Shown here: positions 1-11,833 of the stretch, one piece after another
How positions within the stretch are numbered: position 1 is the stretch's first letter
Layout: the number at the start of each line of letters is the position of its first letter
DNA from: Conidiobolus incongruus B7586
Lineage: Eukaryota > Entomophthoromycota > Entomophthoromycetes > Entomophthorales > Conidiobolaceae
DNA length: 32,730 nucleotides
Direction: 5' to 3'
Assembly (NCBI GenBank): GCA_000697335.1
Contig: JNEM01015074.1
Location: forward strand, 1 to 32,730
Translations under genes and position numbers: made by a program
Notes under the pieces: model-generated
The model's database searches: none
What the model saw: the letters and a program-made list of their open reading frames with translations, nothing else
Told to the model about the DNA's origin: nothing

Positions 1-2139
1 TATAATATTTTCAAATTATTATTTTTTAAAAAGAAATTTTTGAGTTTTTAGTGGTTTTGATTAATTATGAATAGTAAATTAATATTTAAAAATATTAAAA
101 TATAATTAAATATAATAATCCTAATTATATAAATATATGTTATATTTCTATATTAAGTTTTATAAATATAGATCATAATTAGAAAAGTACTCCAAATATG
201 ATTTAATAGATTATTTATTAATCTTGCTCTTTAATATATCAGGATTATAGGTTTGAAATTTACTATTAAGATATTATAGCAAAATATCCAAAAAAACTTT
301 TCTTCTATCTTTATTAGTTTTGGGTTTACATAGTTACTTAAATAAATAATATGGGATTTGGATATAATCTAATAAAAAAACAAAATAAATAAAAAATATC
401 TTTTAATTATAAACTAACAAAGCCAGCTTAAAATATAAATAAGATTTGTTTAACTATCAAAATCAAATAAATGATTAAATTTAAAATACAACATATATTT
501 AATTCAAAAATTATTTAATAAATGTTTTATTAATAAATTTTCTTTATAAAATTTATAAATAAATGGAATTTTTTGAAAAATATAATTTTTAATTTTTTTA
601 TAATTAAAAAATTATTATAAATAAAATAATATTAATATAATATATTAAATATAATAGTTAAGAAATATTGAATATTTATAAAAATATATTTTTTAATATA
701 AAATAAATCTATATTTTAAAAAAGGATTGATCTATTTATTATTTGATTTTATATCGATATAGACATAATTGATAATTAAAATAATAAAACATAAAAAAAA
801 CTTGTTGAATTTTTATATAATATATTAATGAACAAAGTTTTTTTAAGTTATTAGATAAGTTAATATAAATAAAATAGATTTTGTATTAAATTATATTAAT
901 GAAAAAATCATTTTGATAAATATAACTTAAGTTTAATAATAATATTATTAATCAAAAATAATATTCATAATTAAAATAAAAAATTAATATATTTACTAGC
1001 TATATTAATATTATTTATAAATTTAAATTTATTTTAAACAGATAAATTACTTGATTAATTAAAAGTTAAAATAATTATATAATATTATATTATAAAATTT
1101 GAAAAATTTATCTTTAATAAATTAAGATAAAATTATTACCTTTATGTATTTTAATAAATAAAAATTTTATTTATAATTGATTACTAATTATTATAATTAA
1201 TTATATTAATATATGGTTTTTTATTTAATATTTTAAGATATGTTTATTAATAATATATTGTATATTTTTTAAATATAATAATTTCTAATAGATATTTTTA
1301 TTATAAATTCAAAATACTCTATTTTATATAAAATTATAAAATATATAAAACTAAACTTATAAAAGATTTTCTATATATGAAATTTAAAAACTATTATATT
1401 TAGTATATTTATTAATATAAATTAAAATTTATGTTGTTTTAATTACTTAATAGAATTAATAAATTTGCTTATAAAAATATTTATAAAAAATATAATTGAT
1501 TTTTAAAATAAAGATTTAAGTTTTTGATAAAAAGAATTATTTTTTAAATATTAGAAGCTTGGTATAAATATAGAAAAAAGTTATTAAAAATAGAGGAGTA
1601 TTAATTTTATATTATTAATATATTTTTATTTGTTCATTATTATTTAAAACTTATATTTAATTTTGATATTAAAATTTTCCCAATATTTAATTTCTATAAT
1701 GATAATTTAGAATTTTTTAAATATCCTAAAATAATTTTGTAAAATTAGTAAATTAAATCACACAATTTAAAAATATAATGAGTGAATTATTAACTTGATA
1801 TTATGTTAGCAATTAATTTCTTTGTGTAAATTTCTATTCACGGAATATTTGATTTTTATCACTTCCATTCTACACTCCTCAGGGTTTCTACGAATCAAAA
1901 TTCACTTTTTTTTGAAAAATCTTAGTATTTTTGTTTATAAATATTTTGAACAATTAAACAGTCATAATTTAAGTCAAAGTTTACTAATTTTATTTATCCA
2001 AGAACTAATATCGGAAAAATTTAATTTTTTTTTTCAAAATTATAAAATTAAAACTAACCACATTATTATTCCATATATATTCTTTGATAATAAGTTTATA
2101 TTAAAATATTAATATTAGATAAAGAACAATTTTAATAGG
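1..2139. other. AT-rich gene-free spacer
   Basis: Almost pure A/T with short poly-A/poly-T runs. I find no coding region, RNA gene or repeat array. The only sizeable open frame (1822-2112, 96 codons) begins with TTG rather than ATG and reads as low-complexity Phe/Ile/Leu/Asn sequence, as expected by chance in such DNA. The last 50 bases before the OLE1 TATA box are presumably promoter. Confidence 0.75.
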
Positions 2140-2147
2140 TATATAAA
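2140..2147 (+). promoter_or_regulatory. TATA box of OLE1 copy 1
   Basis: TATATAAA lies about 43 bases upstream of the OLE1 ATG, the usual distance for a TATA box with a short 5' leader. The second OLE1 copy also has a TATA element just upstream of its ATG, so both paralogues look TATA-driven. The call rests on sequence match and position only. Confidence 0.5.
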
Positions 2148-2189
2148 TGATTATTTTAGACCCCTAATAATTCTTATAATTTTTCAATC

Positions 2190-3413
2190 ATGTCTAAGCC
2201 TTTGACTAGATCTCAAAGAGAGGGCAAAATTCCATTTAATGAATTACCATTTCACAAACAAATCAACTGGGTGCACGCTATATTACTATTAGGTGAGCCA
2301 TTCGTCAGCTTGTATGGCTTACTACATGTTCCCTTGACAAAACCCACTTTGATTTGGGCTATTATGTGGTATGGAATTACTGCGCTAGGAATCACTGGTG
2401 GCTATCACAGAATGTTTGCCCATAGAGCATATAAGGGGCATTTCATCACTAGACTCTACTTTGCTCTCACTGGTGCAGGGGCTGTCCAGGGTTCTATTCT
2501 ATGGTGGGCTAAAGATCACAGAGTACATCATCGTTACACAGATACCATGAAAGACCCATATAGTGCTAAAAGGGGATTATGGTGGTCTCATTTAGGCTGG
2601 ATGATTTTCAAGAAAGATCGTGATTTGATAGGAAATGCCGAAGTTGACGACTTGGAGGCTGATCCCATTGTCATGTGGCAACATAAGAACTTTTTGTGGA
2701 TTGCTATTTTCATATCTCTCATTTTTCCTACTTTGGTTGCTTCCATATGGGGTGATGCTATTGGTGGCTACTTCTATGCTGGAGTCCTCAGAATGATGCT
2801 TGTGCACCATGCTACCTTCTGTGTTAACAGTCTTGCTCATTGGTTAGGAGAAACTACTTTTGATGATAAACACACTCCCAGAGATCATATTATCACTGCT
2901 TTAGTTACCATGGGAGAAGGTTACCATAATTTCCATCATCAATTCCCTCAAGATTACCGCAATGCCATCAAATTCTGGCAATATGACCCTACCAAATGGT
3001 TCATCAGATTATTAGCTTTCTTTGGATTGGCTTACGATCTTAAGGTATTTCCCGAAAATGAAGTAAGAAAAGGAGTTATCAATATGAAGCAAAAGAAACT
3101 TGATGAAGAAAAGAAGACCATTAACTGGGGTACCCCATTGGATGAATTACCTATGTACACTATGGAAGAGTTCTTGAAAGAAGTCAACACTAATCACAAA
3201 CAGTGGATTATTGTAGATGATGTAATACATGATGTCACTGATTTCTTCAATGAGCATCCAGGAGGCCAGAAGTACTTGAAGTTAGGAATTGGCCGAGATG
3301 CTTCTGAAATGTTTCATGGTAAGATTTATGATCACAGCAATGCGGCGAATAACCTTCTTTCTCAAATGAGAGTTGGACGTTTAGAGACTCCTAACAAACA
3401 TCATCATGACTAA
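2190..3413 (+). CDS. OLE1: Stearoyl-CoA (delta-9) desaturase with C-terminal cytochrome b5 domain, copy 1
   Basis: Predicted ER membrane enzyme of 407 aa that puts the first cis double bond into palmitoyl- and stearoyl-CoA, using O2 and electrons from its own cytochrome b5 domain. The di-iron histidine set is complete: HRMFAH (H73, H78), HRVHH (H110, H113, H114), N213 and H217 in NSLAH, and HNFHH (H246, H249, H250). Hydrophobic spans near 29-72 and 168-205 fit the four-helix membrane topology. The b5 domain is at about 320-400 with HPGG (H356) and the second haem ligand H382 in DHSNAA. There is no intron. The ATG at 2190 follows a TATA box and gives the same N-terminus (MSKPLTRSQR) as copy 2. 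It is shorter than yeast Ole1 (510 aa), mainly at the N-terminus. Its paralogue at 25207-23984 is about 92% identical in protein (31 differences by hand count). Confidence 0.96.
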   Translation: MSKPLTRSQREGKIPFNELPFHKQINWVHAILLLGEPFVSLYGLLHVPLTKPTLIWAIMWYGITALGITGGYHRMFAHRAYKGHFITRLYFALTGAGAVQGSILWWAKDHRVHHRYTDTMKDPYSAKRGLWWSHLGWMIFKKDRDLIGNAEVDDLEADPIVMWQHKNFLWIAIFISLIFPTLVASIWGDAIGGYFYAGVLRMMLVHHATFCVNSLAHWLGETTFDDKHTPRDHIITALVTMGEGYHNFHHQFPQDYRNAIKFWQYDPTKWFIRLLAFFGLAYDLKVFPENEVRKGVINMKQKKLDEEKKTINWGTPLDELPMYTMEEFLKEVNTNHKQWIIVDDVIHDVTDFFNEHPGGQKYLKLGIGRDASEMFHGKIYDHSNAANNLLSQMRVGRLETPNKHHHD

Positions 3414-5669
3414 AAGTTCCCAATATTCGGGATATCATACAACAATTTTGATTATCAGTTAGCTATTTAATATACATTTATAATCGTATTTAAAATTACC
3501 TAATAAAATCAAATAATAAATTATATATAATTGTTTATTTGATCTATTTTTCAGTTTACCTTATTGAAATTAATAAAATGGCTTTTTAATAATAATAATA
3601 TTTAGAATCTCAGCAAATCTGGAAAAATCATAATGATTGGAGAAATATTTAGAACATTTAAATTTAAGATTAATTAATATTTATTTGTATTGATTTTAAA
3701 TAGTAATAATATTTCATGTTAGTATTAGTGGCTGTTACATTGGTTCGCTAAATGAGTATGGAATTGTTATCGCATCTCTATCTCTATTTTTTAGAAAAAT
3801 AATAATACAAATTTGATTTGAATTATTGTTAAGTAGTATAATATTATTATTTAGTCCCAATTTTAGATTAATGTGAAAATTTGAATATAAATATTGAATC
3901 ATTTAGATACATTTATTATTATAAGGTTTGTATTTTAAAAATGAAGTAATAATTAAATATATATTGACGTATAAATAATTATTATTGAACTAAACTCAAA
4001 ATACCAATAACTTGTATCAATGGCATTTAGGAACTTTGTATAATCCTATACACATATTAAATTTCTTCGAAATATCAAATTTAATATTGGCAATTATTAA
4101 TAAGTTTTATACTCTGTTTTAAAAACATTTTTCATTTCAAAATTTCCTTTATTTACTCTTTTCTTCTTAATTTTAATATCTCTCACAATTTTTTAACAAT
4201 AAATCAAATATTCTGTAAACAAATATGATTACAAATAATTATATGTTTTTGCAAGTTGAAAGACTACTTTTTTCTTTACATTTCAAACTTGTTATTAGTT
4301 AAAATTTTATAGATCAATACTTGTTATCGTAGCCATCAATAACATGCCCAATTAGATATAACAATGAAAGTATTACAAAGTTATAAAACCTGTAATATTA
4401 TAGAGCATTGCTCGTTTTTAAATATTAATTGGTTTATTCAATCAAAAAATATTATATATTTTGATTCTGAATTACTTCATTACAAAAGTTTTTAATATAT
4501 TTGAAACAATGTATACCAAATATATTTACCCGAAAAAAACTCATCTGGGTATAAAGGAGATAATATTATAGGACAATTATTTACCCCTATTTGTCAAAAT
4601 CATATATTTAAGAATCTGTTCAAATTAACAAACCATTATGATTTTCAAAGTATTAATTAGGTTGATCATTATTTAATGATCAATATTAACATAAAATAAT
4701 TAATAAATATTAATTGGATTGAAAAAATATTTAGTAATTTTCTATCTTGTCGAATATATGATTGTAAACTAACTCATTATTTGATATATACTCTGCACAA
4801 ACTAAACTTACCAATTTTCAATATGTTTTATAATATTACCCAATTTATACTAAAATACCAGAGTAAATAACTATATTTTAGGTCAGACGTTTATACTATA
4901 GATTAAAATGTTATCTATCATACATATAATTGAAAATTTTGAATATTACGAGTTTTTTCAATTATTAAATCAAAAATTTAATAATATATAAAATATAAAT
5001 AAAAAATTTGACAAATTTCTAGGTCAACATAATACAGGAAATACTACTATCATTAGATTAAATATTGGAATTATAAAAGATAGTCTCATAATTTAATGAA
5101 TTTATTAATTGACTTGTAAATTCTTTATCTGGCTGAATATAGAAGATTTAGCCATATGACAATATTATATGATCATATGAATTAAATAATATTCATTTTT
5201 CATGAATCAATTGATTATTTCTGTGTTATAAATATATATATTTTTAAAATTTTATGACATATTTATTTTTATAAAATCGCAAATCGAAATATAACTGTTT
5301 TTTAAACTTTTGGAAAATACAAATATAATTAGATATTTTATATTTATCTTTAAATATAGACTTTGAATTGATGATAAATTAGATTACTAATAAGAACCAA
5401 TTTTAAAACTCAAAGATAATGTGATAGAATTTTGTGAAACAATTAGTTGAATGAAAAATATTCACAAGTCAATTAATTGTACTTCATTTTTTTACTCATT
5501 TTTTGAATTTAAGGATAAAAGTTGACATAAGATTTATTTTAAACTATTGATATTTTATTACCAGTGTGCTGCTATTATTACTACTATTTTTCCAATCACT
5601 ACTAAATTTCTAGGTGTTGAAAACATTCAAGTAAAATACATTTTTTGCTCTGAATAAGAAATTATATTA
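3414..5669. other. Intergenic spacer between OLE1 copy 1 and the RING gene
   Basis: AT-rich and without any convincing open frame on either strand. AATAAA-like stretches shortly after the OLE1 stop (near 3500) could serve in polyadenylation, but such strings are everywhere in this DNA. The rest presumably holds the 3' UTR of OLE1 and the promoter of the next gene. I see no repeat or RNA gene. Confidence 0.7.
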
Positions 5670-7123
5670 ATGTCAAAAGAATTGAAGTGTAAATCTAATT
5701 CATTACCTTCAAAACAATGTAAGCCTGTTGAGGTTTTACCAAGATATAAATCCCTTAAACCTGTAACTACTGACAATTGTTCCAATTCGGCTTCTGACAA
5801 AGAAGAAGTTACCACCGACTCCAAAGAAATTGAAGATGAGGAAGAATGTTTTATTTGTACGGAAAATAGAGAATTCGTTTCAATTGGTCATTGTAATCAT
5901 AAAGTTTGCTATTTATGTAGTTTAAGGATGCGTTCTTTGTATAATGATGATAAATGTCCTTTATGTAAAGTAAGTATAAGATAAATAATATTCCTATTAA
6001 TTTTAAATTGAAATTCTATAACTAATTTATAGGCCGATTTACCATATGTATACTTTACGGATAATAAACAAAAAACTTTTGAAGAGTTAGAAAAACAAAA
6101 TGATTTACAAGTTGATATGGTTAACAATATTAAATTTGACGGCGAAAAAAGTTATAATAAAGCTATTAAGTGTTTAAGACTAGAATGTCCAGAAGATAAT
6201 TGCTCATTTTTAGCAGAACAATGGAATAGTCTCAAGTCTCACGTTGTATTATGTCATAATAAGGTGTTTTGGTAGGATTTTATGAAAATGTATTTTTGAT
6301 TTAATACCTAACACTGAGTTTAGTGAATTATGTCTAGTTCATAAAAAGGTATTCTGCTTTGAACAAACTTTATTTACTCAGGACCAGCTTGTACATCATT
6401 ATTCTTGTCGAGGTTCTTGCAATTATAATCATTCTGAACTAGAACAAAATCAAGGTTTTAGAGGTCACCCTATTTGTGGATTTTGCCAAGTTCATTTTTA
6501 TGAAAAAGGTCAATACTTTGAGCATCTCAGAGATTTTCACGAGCAATGCCATATATGCCAGAGGAAAAAGCCTAACATACTTCACTCAGACTACTACAGA
6601 GATTATGATACATTGGAGCAGCACTTTTATCACGAGCATTTTTTATGTACTTTTCCCGAGTGCTTAGAAAGAAAATTTGTCGTATTTGAATCTGAGCAGG
6701 AAATGATATACCATCATGAAATAGAGCATTTACACCAACCACATCCACCTGTGCACATTTTACATTTTGACGGCATACCTCCCCCATTACCTCTTCACCC
6801 ACAATTCCATCCCCATCATCCATTCCCACCTGCTCCTTTACATCCTCCTCCCGCTGAACAATTTACAGTGAGTTTCACATTATATAATTTTTCTAATACA
6901 TCACTTATCAATGACATGTTTTTAGACCCATATGATGCCCTCAGAGCTGTTACCAACTATCTCAGAATCTCACACTTCAGGAGTCTCCAGTAACGTAATC
7001 CTAAATCCTAATGAACAGGATATGCCAACTGATATTTTATCAACGCATGATTTTCGAACCAACAACCGATCACCTCAACCAGTACTCCCCATTCTCACAT
7101 GGATGGGAAGAGCTAAAATATAA
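5670..7123 (+). CDS. HEL2: RING-type E3 ubiquitin ligase of the HEL2/ZNF598 family
   Basis: Exons 5670-5969, 6033-6271, 6324-6867 and 6926-7123 join in frame to 426 aa. The family ubiquitinates 40S proteins on collided ribosomes and starts ribosome quality control. Residues 60-99 form a complete C3HC4 RING (C60, C63, C75, H77, C80, C83, C96, C99). After it comes the region typical of HEL2 (ADLPYVYFTD, compare AKLPKVVFT in homologues), then several zinc fingers: C152/C157 with H170, the CELCLVHKKVF segment at 180-190, C231/C234 with H247/H252, C255/C258 with H280/H285, and C288/C293 with His 310-315. The second donor, GTAGGA, is weak but is the only one that keeps frame and joins CELC correctly. 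A His/Pro-rich stretch fills about 315-358, followed by a polar tail. The protein is much shorter than yeast Hel2 (639 aa) and human ZNF598, lacking most of the C-terminal half. An acidic, Ser-rich leader precedes the RING. Confidence 0.87.
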
Positions 7124-7940
7124 GATATATTTATTTTAATTGTACGATAACTATGTGTAAACTAAATCAACAAAAAATTGTAAACTAAGTTCTTATATTT
7201 TCTTAACCGGTAATTGATAATCTAGCAAAATTTATAAAATATAAAAGATATTAAATCTTATATCTTAATTGTCATTTTAGTGTATTAAATAAATATTGTA
7301 ATCTTTTTAAATTTATCGTGTATTTTTAACTGTGACATAATGAACAAAATCATCTTATCAGGCCAAATTCCTATAAGTTAATTTTGGTTGGTCTTTAATG
7401 GAGTCAATGTTAAATTAACCCACAGTCCATCAATTAATTTAATATCAATTTCTTGATACACACAGTCAACTGTATGAAAAGAATATTATTTTTATTAATT
7501 TAATTTATATCTGTTGAAACTAAACTGTATAATTTTTACTTGAATTTTGGATAAATAATTACAGAATTGTAATAAAAATTTAAAGTGTAATACAAGTGCT
7601 AAAATTAACTGTGATGCTTTAATAACATCCTGCATAAATTTGGTTTTTTGGTCTTGAATAACGAGTTTGAGTCATATGGGCTTTATGAGAAAATTAAAAA
7701 AAACTAAAATATATTTGACTTTTTGGTATTTTTTTATTGTTATATACTAATAAAATCTGCTTAAAAGATTATTATTTTATTCCTTACTTCTATCAATATT
7801 TAGATATTGATATATTAGTAATATTTTCTCACTGAATAAATTTTAAAAATATTAATAATCAAATTGATCCCATAAAAATTTATTTGAAAAATAAAATAAA
7901 TAGAGGTAATTCCTGAGTTTTTGAACATTACTAATTCAAT
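7124..7940. other. Intergenic spacer, HEL2 to FIGNL1
   Basis: AT-rich, with no open frame of note on either strand. It should hold the HEL2 3' UTR and the FIGNL1 promoter. I cannot point to a specific motif. Confidence 0.65.
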
Positions 7941-10565
7941 ATGAATTTAAATAAAAATCAAATTAACACAAAAGAATTTCATCCTAAAAACTTTTTAGCT
8001 GATTTAATAGGTTTAGCAAATCAATTAGTACCTCAACCCGGCAAAACTTTAAAATCGACACAGTGCGATCCTAGCTTGAAAGACTGCTTAAAAGCTGCCA
8101 AAATACTGAGAGATTGTATCACGTATTTGAAATCTGGTTCTATTAAAGATACCGATTTGGATTTCTTCTACAGTTGGTTAGATTTATGCTATTCAAAAGC
8201 CAAAGAGTTAGTTGAAGATTCAGACGATTTAGAATCGTCACAAGAATTGGATAGTGATATTATTTGTTGGTTGAAACAGGAACCAAAATTGAATATTGAA
8301 GGCGATTTTGAACCTTTTACGAAGCATGAGACTTCATTTGTAATATGTCTTATCATATTATTATGATTGAATATTTTTTAACATGTTTTAATAGTTGAAC
8401 CCTCCTCCTATCTTATCCAGTCCCTCACAACCCCTTGAAAAGTATTAAAATAAGTATTAATTTAAATTCATCTAACCAAAAATTTAGGCCTGTAAAGGTC
8501 GTTAGAAACAAGAGAAAGGCATCGATCCTTAGTTATGCTAGTAGCAATAGTACGGTAAGTATCTGATTTCTATAATAAATATGGGATTCAAATTAATGTC
8601 TCAAATAGATTGGACCTTCATTATCCAATAACTCCGCTTCAAGAGTTAAAAATGATTCTAGTGTTGGAAATAGATTGGTAAATTGATAAACATACCACTC
8701 TAACAATTTATTAATTATATATTAGTCAAAGCTTTCAGAATCTAGTTCACCAAGCCAGAGTTCAAGAAGTAATGTTGTCCATAAGCCATTCGTTCCACCC
8801 ACTCGAAATCAATCATCCAAGGATAGTATAGACAAAGATTTGGAAGAAGCTAAACAAATTGCAAAGTAATATTTATAAGCATTAAAACTATATCACCCAC
8901 TCATTCTATTTTTCAGGAATTTCAATATGAACTCGAACACTTCCAAATTGACAATGCCCAGAACTGCTAAAGCTCAAGAAGAGCCTGAAGATGAAAGATT
9001 GAAGAACTTGGATCCTAATATGATTCAAATGATTCGAAATGAAGTAATTCCCAATACCTTGCTGCAATATTTCATTTTTAAATCTTTAAACTATAGATCA
9101 TGGGTACTGATCTCAACATTACTTGGGATGATATTGCGGGGTTGACGCATGCTAAGAAAACAATGAACGAGATTATAGTTCAGCCTATCAAAAGACCCGA
9201 TCTGTTTCGTGGATTGACAGCCCCACCCAAAGGTATTCAAATTCAGCATACAATCACCATTTTTAACTACAATAACATGAAAATTTAAGGATTACTGCTC
9301 TTTGGACCACCTGGTACAGGTAAAATATCACTCATTTTCCATTATGTATTTAATCTAATATTTAATAGGGAAAACATTGATTGGCAAATGCATTGCTAGG
9401 TAATTTCCTGAAATATTTTTCATAAAAATATTACTAAGTCTTGACAAGTGAGAGCAAAGCTACTTTCTTTAGTATTAGGTAAATATAATTTTGTATAATA
9501 TTACTGTGAAATTAACATTATTATCAGCGCTTCCACATTAACTTCCAAATGGGTTGGTGAAGGGGAAAAAATGATGAGAACTTTATTTGCTGTTGCTAGA
9601 TGTCACCAGCCTGCAGTGGTTTTTTTAGACGAAGTAAGTGACTGAGTTAATATCAGTTAATGTTTTGTTAATATAGTTTCAGGTTGATTCTTTGCTCACT
9701 TCAAGAACTGAAGGAGAAAATGAAGCTTCCAGAAGAATTAAAACGGAATTTTTGGTCCAGTTTGTAGGCTTTTTTTATTTGTTTTATAATTACCAAATAT
9801 TTAATCATTGTTTTAGGAAGGTGTTGGAACTACATTTGATGAAGATAGAATTTTAATTATTGGTAATAATCAATGCTATTTTCAAAATTAAAACCACATT
9901 AACCATTTTAACTTTTAGGTGCGACTAATCGGTAATATTAAATATGTAATCATGTGACTATAACTCTAATTATTTATATTATAAAGTCCACAAGAAATTG
10001 ATGAAGCTGCAAGTAAGTATTAATGGAGCTATTTATGTTAAATTTACTCAAAATATTTCTAGGAAGAAGATTTAGAAAACGACTGTACATTCCACTTCCA
10101 GATTTTGAAGGGCGATTATCATTAATTAAAAGAGCTCTAAGACAGGAGCGACACACTATGACTGAAGATGATTTTAGAAAAATCGCAGAGAAAACTGAAG
10201 GCTATTCAGGTTCTGATCTTTATGGTCTTTGCCAAGGTACTTTTTATGTATTTTATGTAATATTCTAGATAACTTATTTTCCACAGAGGCTGCATTTGTT
10301 CCATTGAGAAATGTTGCAGATATTGCATCAGTTGCAAGTAAGTTAAATATTTTTTAGATGAATTTAGTTATCTAATCCATTCTTTCAGAGGAAGATGTCG
10401 AACCTATATCCATATCAAGCTTTAATGTTGCTTTAACTCAAAGTAAATAATGTTAAATGGTATATACAATTTTTATTAACCAATCTGATAGTTCGAAAGA
10501 GCGTTGCTTCTTCAGAATTGAAGCATTACGAAGCTTGGAATCAAGAATTTGGAAGTATGGGTTAA
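7941..10565 (+). CDS. FIGNL1: Fidgetin-like 1 AAA ATPase, 19 exons
   Basis: Meiotic-clade AAA ATPase. FIGNL1 proteins take RAD51/DMC1 off DNA and limit recombination. Exons: 7941-8339, 8395-8441, 8488-8554, 8609-8677, 8726-8865, 8917-9043, 9097-9232, 9290-9319, 9369-9399, 9449-9478, 9528-9633, 9683-9763, 9817-9862, 9919-9931, 9987-10012, 10063-10236, 10287-10337, 10389-10442, 10492-10565. They sum to 1701 nt and give 566 aa without a break. The 18 introns are 46-57 nt. The N-terminal ~290 residues are polar and unconserved to my eye. The AAA core starts at [12 protein letters not shown]. It has Walker A GPPGTGKT (334-341), pore-loop SKWVGEGEK (365-373), Walker B VVFLDE (389-394), sensor-1 GATNRP (437-442), arginine fingers RRR (450-452), and a Vps4-type C-terminal helix ending near [24 protein letters not shown] and VARCHQPAV separate it from spastin and katanin. 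It is shorter than human FIGNL1 (674 aa). No clear FxxA-type RAD51-binding motif stands out; KPFVPP near 260 is the nearest candidate. Core certain; the short exons 2-5 rest on frame closure and splice signals. Confidence 0.92.
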
Positions 10566-11833
10566 ATACCAATTATCATTTAACTTAACAATAGCTTATT
10601 TTAATATATAATATTTATACTTTCTAATAAATGTAATTACTTTATTGATATGATGGTTAATATAATATTGACGAATTATTTAATTATATATAAAAATTAT
10701 CTTTAAAAATTTATCTAAAGATATAATGGAAAATAGGAATTATAAGATATTACTTGAAGTAAAAATTTAACCATGAGATTAATATAATATATAATTAAAT
10801 TCGAATATTTTCAAGTTGATTTTCATTCAATTGTTAGTTTTTAAGATTTATATTTATAGTAAACTGATCAAAATGGAACTTTTCTTAATTAATATGTTTA
10901 TTTGTTTTAATAAATATTTAATTGAAGATTATAATAAAGAATATATATGGCAAAAATTTTCCTAATGAAACATATAGAAAATATAAACACTTCATTTTAA
11001 TATTATCGTTCATAGGAATAGTTTTGAAAATATTGAATTATTATTCAATATATATTATATTATTATTAATTAAAAACAATGGAATTTAAATTTGATTTTG
11101 ATAACTTGAATTGTTAAAAATTTCATCAAATCATTACCAATTATTTGGATGATATTATAGAGACTAATATTTCACGTTTATTGAAAATAAATTAACTTTA
11201 ATTAAATCATCCGTCAATTAATAAACATAAAATATAAATGTACATGGCGAGATATGCTGATTATGAGAAAAAATATATAATATATAAGATTGATAATATA
11301 TTAATATTTAGGTAATAATTTCCAAAATACTAATATTCCCAATAAATGATAATTGACAGATAAGTGGAATTAAAATGGATTTTTAAGTTGAATGAGATCA
11401 CGTTAGAGTGAATAAACATATGACAAGATATATTTTGTTCAAACTAAAAGGTAAAAATAAAACTAAAGGAATGTCATCATTTTAGAGTATTTGAATATTA
11501 AAACTCAGTTTGTGATAATCATATTATATGGTTGTGGATATATCGGTATATTATTTGATGTAATAATAGTCGTTGTGGGTATTATAAGAGTGTATAATAA
11601 TGATTATTGCTAACTGTTATTGATTGAATTACACCGTCAACTGATGGGACCTAAGAAAAAAAATGAAAGCTAACAAAGTAATTAGTATATTTTAAATATT
11701 TAATAAGTAATATTTCAAAAAACAAAATAGAAAAGAGGAGACAACGATTTAAAACCCATTATTTATTGGGTTGGAAGGTTTAATTGAAATTGATATTGAT
11801 ACTTTTAAGTTAGTTTAATTATATTGTTGTTTC
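10566..11833. other. Convergent intergenic spacer, FIGNL1 to uricase
   Basis: This lies between the 3' ends of two converging genes. It is AT-rich and has no open frame, RNA gene or repeat I can support. It is long for a convergent 3'-3' gap, but nothing in it looks coding. Confidence 0.65.

Noticed and set aside
1-2100. AT-only ends of the window as inserted mitochondrial DNA
   Set aside because: No mitochondrial coding, rRNA or tRNA sequence is recognisable, and the middle spacers have similar composition.
1822-2112. 96-codon open frame upstream of OLE1 copy 1
   Set aside because: It starts at TTG, has no ATG or splice support, and reads as low-complexity Phe/Ile/Leu/Asn sequence typical of AT-rich DNA.
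2592-2840. 82-codon minus-strand frame inside OLE1 copy 1
   Set aside because: Antisense shadow of the desaturase with no recognisable content of its own.
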